A stretch of 64,000 nucleotides of DNA. It comes from Epiperipatus broadwayi. Taxonomy: Eukaryota; Onychophora; Udeonychophora; Euonychophora; Peripatidae. Location: contig JAQFVV010006208.1 of assembly GCA_028023455.1 (NCBI GenBank), positions 7,672,963-7,736,962 of the forward strand, read 5' to 3'. Below the pieces are notes generated by a model. It searched no databases and was not told the DNA's origin. It saw only the letters and a program-made list of their open reading frames with translations. Each line of letters opens with the position of its first letter. Position 1 is the stretch's first letter. Both the position numbers and the translations under genes were made by a program. Shown here piece by piece: positions 39,001-51,000 of this stretch.

Positions 39001-42000
39001 CCTTATCAAGGCAGTATAAAAAATCCTATTTTTCTCCTAAGAGATAAATTCAACGTTTCATTGAACTGGCCAGAAACAACTAATCGGAAAGCTGGTTAAT
39101 TTTGAATTCATAGCACAAGTTAATTTTGAATTCATAGCACAAGATGAATTTTGTATAAGATATGATTCTTTAATCTTGCATTTTTATCGTGTTTCATGAA
39201 TTATGTTTTTTATCATGTATTTCATGCATTACATGTTTTTTTTCGTGTGTTTCATGCATTAAATGTTTTTGTTGCTTTTTAATAGTTACCAGTTATTACA
39301 AAAATAATTTGAAATGTAAACAACAATTCAAAATAGGTATTCAAATTTTGTAACAATGTAGTATGATTTAAATATAATTTCTCTGCATAATTGAAGATTA
39401 GGATGAAAAAATTTATTGATCATGTTATCTTCAGTTATAAAAGAAGACAAAAATTAGCATAATAAGTTTTATTACCCATTTGCTTATTATTAGATTTAAA
39501 ACATTTTTGTAACATAAAAGACTTTTAGTTTTTCTAAATGAATGGAAAAATATTAGATTGACAATATAATACAGTCTTAAGATTTATAAAATAAAATCTT
39601 TTTTTTACTTCTTATATTTATTATTAAAATTAACAAAATATTTTCACTGTACTGAGAATTAACCACTAAACACCACATGATCACTGTTTATTATGCTTGC
39701 TCATAACTGTTATCAAAACAGGCAAAACTCTCCATACAGTAGTGCCACTCAGTGCAAGCCAGAGTAATCAATGAAGGCTTGTGCATAAAATCCCTATGTA
39801 GTGCTTACTCATCCAATATCCCCAGACTAGTTTCTAGCTTGTGGCTTTTGTCAGTGAGGAGCCTTGGATTTGAGAGCACTGCACCTAGATCTTTATTCTC
39901 ATAGTTTTGTAGTTAAGCAGAGATAAAAGGTGGCTGCTGGAGGGTTGCATTAGATCTTAAGATCTAGATGCAGTGCTCTCAGATCCAAGGCTCCTCACTG
40001 ATGAAAGCCACATGCTAGAAACTAGTCTGGGGATATTGGATGAGTAGGTACTAGATAGGGATTTTATGCACAAGCCTTCTGGCATTCATTGATTATTCTG
40101 GCTTGCACTGAGTGGCACTACTGTATGGAGAGTTTTGCCTGTTTTAATATATTGAGAATTATATTCAGTCAGTGTGTAGGCATAGCTATAACATCTATGT
40201 GTACTTATATGTGTTAATAGTAATTAATTAATTCACATTATGAGTCATCAAACATTGCTCCTTAGTGGAAGCATATAATAATCATAAACTAGTCTGGAAA
40301 TGCTTGGTTATAACCATCTGTTATCCATTGATCACTTATGATTGTAATGAATGACTGGCTGGAAAAGTGATATGAGATAGATTTAATTATTTTTGTTAAA
40401 TGCAGATTATGCCAAACTACAGCAATCTGTATATTACTTTCATTTGGTATGCGTAATTTAAAAAAAAAGGTAAAATAGGATTTAAATAGCCCAATGCATT
40501 CCCTTCTCAATAGCTCTCTCCAAAGGAGAAAAATAATCAACAGATGGTGAAAGTTTTAGTAAATTTCAATCCTACAAATAACAATTACATAAATCTAAGA
40601 TTTACGTAAAACAATTCATAGTATAAATAAAGTACAAAATACATGATGTTCAACTCTACGTAATATTAGATTCTAATGTCTCATGCTACATGAATATTTC
40701 CCATTGCGTACTGAATGCTTATTTTTACTTACTAAAAAAATATTTTATGCTCTACATTACAACTAATGTCTACCTGAAAGAAAAATCTAACATATAAAAT
40801 AATTGACTCATGCAAACAAACCCTAAAACATTATTTATGTAAGTTCATAGCTAAACATCATATGATCACCATTCTTTATGCTTACATAAGCTGTTTACAC
40901 AGAGGATAAACTCCCTACACACTTTCTTGTTTCCACTGAGTGGTGCTACTGTGTGGAAATGGGATGGAGCAGAATATGGGAAAACTTAAGACTGGGGAAT
41001 GGAAAATAAAGTGGCTAACAGGTTTCTCTGGACATAATTGCTGAGAGATTCCTGACTTCATTTAAGGAGAAGCTACAGTATAGCACATCACATCCTGTGT
41101 GTAAGTTCAGAGCTGTCTGCACTTTGTAAATTGTGTACTTTCTTTAATTGTACAATATTAGCAATTTTTACAATATATCACTTACCGGTTTTATTCTGTA
41201 CATTTGGCGGAGGTGTGGCAACTTTGAGAGCAAGGCCAAATGCACCGGGGAAAGAATTGCTGTCTCTCACAACAAACGTTCCAGGAGGCCTGTCCTTCAA
41301 CATACTGATGGCTGTTAAAAATAAATATAAAACAAGTTTATTACTTATTTAAGTGGTTATTAAAAATAATACCATTATAAAATAAAAAGATACTAAATAA
41401 ATTATATTAGCTTACTAACCAAAAAATATAAACAAAAAATAATTTTAATTTTGAATTAATTACATTAATATTAAGTAAAAATCTAATAAAATATTTACTT
41501 TGGTATACATAAACAATTATTTAAAGATAAAAAAAAGTATTTAAAAACTTTTGAAATATTAATGCAAAAGACAAATAAATTAGGTCGCCCTCTAGTGGCA
41601 GCTTTTAGGCAAGTTCTCCCTTGCATGGTAGCTACTTTGACTGTGACTTAGATGCTTCTATACCACTTATTGAGAAGAAATAACCACACAGGAAATATTG
41701 TAAGTATCTTCCCTTTATTATTTAAAAAAAAAAAAAATTTAAATCCATACATAATTGTTAATTATTACTAAGTTAAAACAATCACTATCAAAACAAACAT
41801 GGCTCCCAAAAAAAAAACTGCCACCTCAGCAAATTCAGCCATAGCCTCTAAAAGGGAAGAGGGACTACCTTTAAAAAGTGAAAACAACTGCAAAATCCCT
41901 AAATTCATATGTCAGGACAAACCAAAAGAAATAACTCTTGCTTTGACCGAAAAAAGGAAAAATCCTTCAAACAAAAAATCTACTGAGAAAACAAATAGAA

Positions 42001-45000
42001 AATGTGAACCAGAAACAGATTTTGAGGGGTCTGAAAATAATCTTTCAGATCAGTCCCAAACTTCTGACGACAATGATTTTATAGAGAATTTTTCTATCTT
42101 TAATCCAAAAAAAAAAAATTAGATCTCCAGAGTCAAAAACAAAAGAGTTATGCCTCAAAAACTGAACAGGAATCTCGAAAATATAATACTTATAACGTAA
42201 ATATCAACCGCAAATTTGCCGTTGGCGATGAATTCAAATATCCAAAGTTTGATGAAGCATTGCGTTATGATCCCGCACAGTCGAAAGAAAAAAGTTATAT
42301 AAATACCATAGAGAATTTCGACAGCTATAACCTTGTCCCAAAACTAGACTTCCAACTTGAAAAACAAAAAAGTTATAGTCAAAAAACCAAACCGGAAGCC
42401 ACACACGTTCACACTCACAACACAGAAAAAGACGCAAATTCCATCACTAGCGACAAATCCACACAGCTGAGTGATTCCGCAGAGTCGGAGACAGAAGGTT
42501 ATACTACTATGACAGAGAATTCCACCTGCTATAATACCCGACAAAAATCAGACTCCCAGCACGAAAAACAAAAAAGTTACAAATCAAAAACTAAACCGGA
42601 AGCCACACTAGATCGCCCTCATAATTCAAAAAACGACTTAAATTGTAACTCTAGCGATTTATTTACGTATTCCAACTTAGGGGGGACACAATTAAGTCAT
42701 CCAGCGCAGTCGAATACACCACTCGATACCAATTCTCCAGTTAATTTAACTGCACATAAAGCCAACTTGAACTCACCTTTCCAACCTCAAAAACAAACAA
42801 GTAGAGATGCAAAAACAAAGCTGAAAACTGCTAACACTAAATAAAGATAAGAAAAAAGACCTAACCAATACTAATAGCAATGGAAAAACAAACCTAAACT
42901 TCAATCAAATAAAAACAAACATGCCAATCCAAAAGACAACACCAACTAACATCAACTTCCCAGGAAAATCAACAAGCAGCAACACCACAAATAAACCAAA
43001 CTCCCAGAAACCAAAACAAACAATACAAAACGAAAATTCCAAACAGCAAAGAAAATCAATGTTCAACTTCAACAGTGAAGAAAATGACACACATTGGAAA
43101 ACAACAATGATTCTTTTCCAAAACTTCAACGCAGTTCTAGATTCACAACCCAAGACACCAACAGGCCCCCAGAACCAGCACAGCAAAACAATGGTAACAA
43201 CTCAGAACAATACCATGCAATATCCTCACAACTCCATCCCCAATTCTCATATGCTAATAGCCTTAGGATAACCACTAGGCAATTAACCCAAGCCAAAACT
43301 CAAGCAATCAACATGCAAACTACAGAAGACCCATACAATAAATTCATCCAATTAAGAGATGGGGAACAAGAACAAAATGAACATGCTGACTTGCAACAAC
43401 CAGTTAACATAGACTACCATCCTTTAGTAACAGAACGCTTTAATAGAACCATACCAAATCTTCTCTTTCGCTCCTTCACAGAGTATATCAATGAATGTAC
43501 TAGTATCCTAACAACAACAGATATCAACTGCTCCTTATACAAATTCCCAATACTCTCACTCTATGATCTACTCACTGACCACAAGTTCTGGTCACCAGTT
43601 TATAAAATACTGTTCCACACAAATAAAAGGTATATTGCAATTCAATTCAAAGACCTAGCAGGAAAGCAACTCTTTGAAACTAAATTCAAACAGTTAGACA
43701 ACAAATACCTGGTCCACATTAACCTGAACAAACCACAGATTCTTCAGGGCAGAGTGAGTAACTGTACTGTCAACTTTGAAGAGTCGCGCTTACAACAGGC
43801 CCTTGCCAATTATGGTATAGTTGAAGGCTTTAAATACATCCAAGAATCAAGAGCAGAAACAATGGTGTTTACCAACACTGCAGTCTTCTGTCTAGTCCTC
43901 AAGACAGGAATCCAGCCACTCACACTACCAGCAACAGTCAGCAACAACAAGGCTACAATCCTTATCAGCTTCCGGGATATACCCCCATTGTGCTTCAACT
44001 GTCGGAACAGAGGACACATAATGAAGGTGTGTCCCCTCATTACAAGTGATGTAAGCAGTCAGGCATATCCAAAAAATCACAACAGCACCATCGAAGACCC
44101 CACTGATTCTACACACCAAATTAAAACACCCAAAAACACAAACAGAAACTGAAAACACACATCAGTCCATACCCACTCCAATGGGAACAAACCATAGCCA
44201 CACAAGCATCCCAGATACTGGCAAATCCCTAATCCACCACAGACTGGCAGAGGACTCAAAGCTCACGAGATCATGGTCATCATCAGAAACCATGATCGAA
44301 TCAGAAGATGAGGGAACCACCAAAACATCTACTAAACCCTCCAAACCACGCAACCACAAAAGATCAAGACATAATAATTCTAGCACACAAGAAAAATCAA
44401 CTGACGACTCCAGTACAAAAACTACCAGATCACAGGAATCACGTAAACCATCAGACAAAAAACGACGAGAAATTCAATCAAGGGAAGATGAGATTTTACC
44501 AAAATTCAGACAATCTGGAAACCCAATGCTGACAACCACCAAAGATGGGACTCTACCAAAAGTCAGACCACCTGAAGACCCTATGCTGACAACCACAGAA
44601 GAAGAGACTCTACCAAATTTCAGACCAACTGAAGATCCCATGCCGACAACCACAGAAAATGAAATACTCCTTATCTCATTTCCTGAGTCAGAGAACAGCC
44701 CCTCAGAAAAACCCCTACCAGAAGACACCGTCCCAGAAGATACCTTCACTTAAAATACTCACCACACCATGACTATTACAATCCAGCAGTAAATATCAGA
44801 GGCTTAAACTCCAAAGAAAGAGTTGAAGCACTGCACAGATGGTTTATTAAACATCAACCAGATATCCTCTGTCTCTCTGAAACAAAACTACACATACAGT
44901 CCAGCCCACACATCAAGAAACTAAACTCACTGGGCTATTTTCACTACTCCATAGCCCAAACACCAGGATCCGGAGTGGCCATACTAATTAACAAATTATC

Positions 45001-48000
45001 TCCCATAACCTTCAAAATACTATACATAGACAACCACTGTCTCATAGCCATCCTTCAGTACAACAATTGTACCATCAACTTAGGCAACATATACATGACA
45101 AAGGCTCCTGACAACATCCGCAGAATTATTCACACAATAAATGCAACACTTCGAACCAACCCATTTCCTTCCATCCTAATAGGAGACTTCAACCACTCCT
45201 ATGAAACCTTCCAGTCTGATTACCTCCCATTGATCAGTCTAAAGCTAATGAGTGCACGAAACCTGCTCCCTGAGACAGCATTTTCATTCTACACAACTAA
45301 ATATAAGTCCCTCATCGACTTAACCTTTTTTTCACCAAACTTACTGCCTACCACTCAAGCCAGACTCTGGCCAGTGGTTTTTTCAGACCACCTGTTACAA
45401 GAGATAAAACTCCAGTTTTCCTCCAGTTCCCCAGACCCAAACAACTACCAAAGAACAATAAGACTCATAACCAGGGAAACTACCCCAGCCTGCCTGTTCT
45501 CAGAAGCTTACATACAATTCCATCAAACAAACATACTCTCCAGGCCAATCATAGAGGCATGGCCTCTATTCACAAAAACACTACAGAAGCTAATAACCAC
45601 CTACTCCTTCCGAAGACCAGGACCCTTGAAACTTTTAAACAGCTTAGACAACATTGCAGATACCCTCAAGCACCTAACTCTGGAAGGACAAAACATAGAA
45701 ACAATCTTACAACTAAAGGCTAAATATAGAACCACCCAAAAGATTCTAGCAGAACACATAGCAACAAAAAGGTCCCGGAGCTACCTGGTACATCAACACT
45801 GCTGGACCAGAGGATACATCAGATGGGCCTTGGGATCAGGAAAGAATAGAAAAAGCCCAAGTGACATCACCATTGATGGTAAACAATACATTGGCCCTGC
45901 AATGCTAGGTAAACTCCAAAAACATTTCAAAAAAAAGTTTCAAAACCACATCACACCCAGTGACAGAAGAACTTTCAAAATAAATCCAGACAACTGTCAT
46001 GACATTACCCATGCTACAATCCAAAAAAAATTAAATGCAATGCCAGACAAAATACATCCTGGCCTACATGGCATCCCGAAGTTTATTCTACTCCACCTGA
46101 GCAAATACACCATCCCAATCATCAAGGAAATGATTGATCTACTCAGCAGTGGGACTTGCCATCTTGATTTTCTATACCCCATCGCAATGGTGCCACTACT
46201 TAAAAAGAGTGATGTCGCAACTGAACTACAAAACCTAAGGCCTATCTCAATGATCCCACTCATGATCAAGATAATTGAGTCTATAATCAAAGATAAAATG
46301 CAAGACAATGTCCTCAAGCACATCTCAAAGTACCAGTTCGCCAAGAAGGGTGCAGCCACATCAGATGCAATAAGCCGCTTCCGTCTAATAATAGACCAAG
46401 TGCGCACTAAAAGAAGGTCCAAGCCAGTTGCCATTCAACTCGACATCGCAGGAGCATTCGACTTGGTACGCATTGATGTGCTAATTAAAACACTTGAACA
46501 ATACCAAGTACCTCAACCTCTCCTACAAATCATAGAGAACCTTTTAAACAACCGGGAAATTTTCCTCACGCTAGATGGACATATAGCTCCGGGATTCAAA
46601 CCCTGTTTATCCATCCCACAGGGATCCCCACTAAGCACGCTGTTATTCACAGCTTACATAAACCCTCTCCTACTCCAAATAGAAAACACACTTCCAGGCA
46701 TCCAAGTAGAGTACATCAATGAAAACATAAAACACATTTCCTACATGGACGATGTTGTCGTCTTTCTTCCCTCCATTGATCACCTTAACAATCTAGTAAA
46801 CATACTTGACAGTTACACAACAATGCATGGCCTCACATTCAACAGCGAGAAGTCAGCAATACGGTCATTACTCACAGGAAAACAAATTCCAGCAATGTTC
46901 AATGCCCAACCACAGAAGTTCTTGGGATTCCCTGTAGCAAAGTCCTACTCACTCATGAGACAGGAAATCCAAAACTCACTTCTGAAAAAAACACAAACCA
47001 CAATAGCATCAATATCAAAAATTTACTTGTCCCTCTTTGGAAAGGTCGTATTACTAAATGCCATCCTGTTTCCCAAAATAACATACTACCTTACTGGATT
47101 CAACCCCACCAAAGGATTCATAAATAAAATAAACTCGGCATGCACCAAACTTTGCTGGGGAGGAAAAATCGCAGCCATCAGTATCAAGACAATGCATCAC
47201 CCCAGGAGAGAGAATGGTCTCTCACTCCACTCCATTGAAACAATCAACTTACAAAGAACCCACAATGTGCTTCACAGACTTTTTAAGGACAATGATGCCA
47301 TTGAATGCCCATTACCTGTCGAGCCCACAGATAGGCCACCACCCTCTAAACAAAACAACTGGCTTCAACAATCAGTGACTCTAATCCTGAAACAACTTTC
47401 AGCCAATGCAAGCCTATTCACATGCAAACTCACATATTGGGAGATCTTCAATATTACACACCACAAGAGTTCCACTATCCCTGCCTACCTCCATATTTCC
47501 AACCAAAGACTCATCAAACTAACAAAACACTGGCACCTTCCCCCAAAGTATGTTGACTTCCTCATTAAAGTAAATCTGGAAGCCCTTCCCACAAATGCCT
47601 TTCTCTACTATAAGAGAGGCTTCAAAAATCTAGCAAGCACATGCGCACTCTGCCAGAGAGATGAAACCACCAACCACACGCTAACAAACTGCCCATGTCT
47701 ACAAAAGCTCCAATCAGCATTACAGAACCGATTCAAGAACCAAACCCACAACTCTTTGTCTTTGACCAATGTGGTAGATCAAGGAACTTATGCACAGCTT
47801 AGACTGGCAACATTTGTGAACTTTACAATCTGGTCTCTTAGATGTAAGCTGGTCATAAGCAAGTTAGAATACCCGAACATTGAGACAGCCTTATATCAAA
47901 TGCTGAATAAAATTTGCAAAACAGACTTTTCCACAGCCTACCTTAACATTGCAGAAAACACATGGGCCCCAGTTGATATACCCAGTGAAGAAGTACTCTA

Positions 48001-51000
48001 AGATTACGCCTGAACACAACACCACAGAACTTTATAACACATGCATATAAATCATTGTAATAACCTGTATAATCCATAGTAACAATATGTAAAACCAATG
48101 TAACCATTGTATATTTCCTCCATAGTAACAATATGTAAAACCAATGTAACCATTGTATATTTCCTCAATAAAGTTGAAAGAAAGACAAATAAATTAGAAA
48201 AAAGAATACAATGGGCAAAAACTGCAGCTATAAGCAATAATAAAAAACTGGATTATCATATCATTTTCAAACATTATCAATGTATTACAGCATGAAAATC
48301 TCTTTTAGAGTTTAATCCAGTTTTTCTGATCTGTGGCTTCTCTCCGCTGCATCATTTTAGCAAAACTTCCTCATCCATCCATCTCACTATCCCTTGAGAT
48401 ATAATTTAAGATTTCAATCGTCAACCTACAGTCAACTCTTCTAGTAACATATCCATCCAAATCTCATTTTAGTATCTTCATTCTTTTAATAAAATCAGTG
48501 ATCCATGTTTGCTCACTCATCATTCATTTTGTTTGGGATCCATGTTTATAAAGCCTAATACATATAATCTTCATATTTATCACTATGTAGTCTGAAGTAT
48601 CTATACTGCTTTTCTATGAAGTGCCCAAATGTCAAAACCATAAGTAAACAATGGTTTTTAAAAAAACCTTTATAAAAATAACTTCTTTTTCAACTTATAG
48701 GTATATGTTATTTTAATAGTTATTTGTACCAATAACACTTCATCCAAATTTAATTATTTGATTAATTTTTTGCTATTACATTTATGTCTGTATTAATAGA
48801 TTTATTTAATGGGAGATAAATTATCAAAGATTTTAGAAGTAACATTAGAAGATAAATAAAGAATTAAATCGTCAGATTATTCTACAGAAAAGAATAATTA
48901 GTGATTTAAAGAGACAACGAATAGATCAAAATAAAGAAAGTGAAGAGATAAGATGCTTAAGATCTGCAAACAATGGATAATCATTTGAAAATATTTTTAT
49001 AATTCTCCATATAAGCAATTACAATAAAATTTTATGTGTTTAATTTCTAACCTATTTAAGATTATGAATAAGGCAAGTCCAACTTAATAAACAAACTAAT
49101 TATGCGTTTATAATACTATCAAGTAAGGCATAAGCCTATGCACAATCATTTTTTTATAAGAATACATACGGAAGCAGTAGTAGTAGTAAAAAAAAAACCA
49201 AAAATATTCAGATTTAATTCTTTTTACATAAAATGATTAGTTAAAAAACAAATTCAGTAATTCCAAAGTGATTCTTTGAAATGGTCAAATATTATGCCAA
49301 CAACTGCATCCTCATTAAGTAATAGATCATAGATTTATGCTTTACGCTCGTCAATTATAATAATAAAATTGTGCTAACACACATATAACGTAAAGCTGTA
49401 TAAATTAGAAAATTAATTGTAGTCAACAAATTAAAATGGCTAAGCGCTTTCGAGAAAGTGTATTTCTCATAATCATAGCCTGTTATGACTCACTCATCGG
49501 AATCATTATATATGTACAATATGCAAACTTTATGCAAATGAGTCAATTAGTCCATCTTGTGGATATAGCACAACATGATTCTTTGCAGTTAATGGTGAAG
49601 TAGTCTTCCGCTATGAAGTAAGTTTTCTTTACCTTACGTTTAACATCGTGTCTCTCAGTACAAACCAATTTTGCAGAGGTGGGTTCAAACTCGTGTCCGA
49701 ATACTTTTTGATGTTGTGTAAAAACAGAAGTCCATTCTGGGTTAGTATGCGACTTATTATACCTATACCTATGCTGCGACAACCCAATAGCTATGGAGGT
49801 TCTGGTCTCACTGTAGTATGAGGCTTTGGATCCATTGTGAGGGCATGTAACATTATACACGGCCTGTGGGTTCTGATCAGGAGCTATGGTGTCTTTAGTA
49901 TTGTTAATAAGCATATTAGTTGAGAGAGGTGTGTGAAAGCTCAAACGAAACTCTGTAGAGAAAGTCCTATAAAATGTCCTATGCAAAAAGGGCACATAAG
50001 GCAACAACAGCCAAGGTTTGTTATCTCTAACTCTGTGTATTACTATATTATTAATAAAATGTCTAATCTTACTATAAACTATACTGCACTTGTATCCTGA
50101 TTTGAGTAAATTGTTAATATAATTAATTATGTTAGACCTTCTATCCACCTCGAATTTGCACAAAAGATAATTGCTAAAAAGAAACAATGTCAACACAGAA
50201 AACTTGTGTGCCATAGGTGTGTATGAATCAGGGTGAATCCATCCATGAACTTCTGGTGGCTTCATGACCATTGTATAGTTAAGTGTACAGCTTTATGTTA
50301 TATGTGTGTTAGCACAACATCCTCATTAAGTAATTTGAAATGCCAATGATTTTGCTTTAAACATTTATTTAAATTTCTATATCATTAGATGGCAACATTT
50401 TTAATATTCTTGATTATAAAACTATATAAAATGTTTTGAACATTTGCACAGAGAAGGTAAGCATTATACAAATTTATTTTATTTACTGCTTGGCATGCTT
50501 TTGACAATTTTATCATATTCGTAGCATATGCACCTTTCAGGAATCTAAATAATATTCATGACATTTATATTTTTTCAGGACTTAAATTAATATTTAATTA
50601 TGTTTTGCTTTATGCAAAATTATTTAAATGTTCCAGTTTTATGAGACAGGAATACATGAGTCCTTGTTTATACCATAACATTCTTTCACAATCATCTAAG
50701 ACTCTGTAATCTTAAGTTTTTTATCCGCTCTTTCAGTACAGACCACTTTAGCCATTGTTAAGTTCAACTTGTGGTTGAATTTAAGTTCATGATCCAAAAA
50801 TATTAATGTATATTCCTCAATTCTTTGTGCCTGATTATATAAATATTTATGCTGGTCTCTGGTAGATAAGTTCGCATGCGATACCCCGGAATATGAAATC
50901 TTGCACATAGGGTCATTGCAAGAATTTTTATAAACTATTTGTTGTACTAGGTCTGAGGGACATTTATCCTCGGAGTTATTTAATAGATCTTGATTATTGT

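Larger units (their letters stand above)
41584..48180 (+). mobile_element. full-length non-LTR retrotransposon with 17-bp TSD
   Basis: A complete LINE of about 6.6 kb: 5' UTR 41584-41798, frame-disrupted ORF1 (41799-44753), intact ORF2 with APE endonuclease, RT and zinc-knuckle tail (to 48001), and a 3' UTR with a 46-bp direct repeat ending AATAAAGTTGAAAG with no poly-A. The 17-bp duplication AAAGACAAATAAATTAG lies exactly at 41567-41583 and 48181-48197. It inserted antisense to tensin in the 21-kb intron. The perfect duplication and intact ORF2 indicate a young copy. Codon and base use is far less AT-rich than its flanks. Confidence 0.95.
49307..50334 (-). mobile_element. Penelope-like element, 5'-truncated, 17-bp TSD
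   Basis: Element 49324-50317 flanked by the exact duplication CATCCTCATTAAGTAAT (49307-49323, 50318-50334). It has inverted terminal pieces of 31 bp (49372-49402 against 50287-50317, one mismatch), as expected for Penelope insertions with an inverted partial pLTR. Between them are the C-terminal ORF and, 3' of it, a ribozyme. Confidence 0.88.

Noticed and set aside
42905-43186. Minus-strand ORFs across the LINE ORF1 region (also 43810-44458, 44474-44749, 45997-46434)
   Set aside because: Shadows of the plus-strand LINE ORFs.
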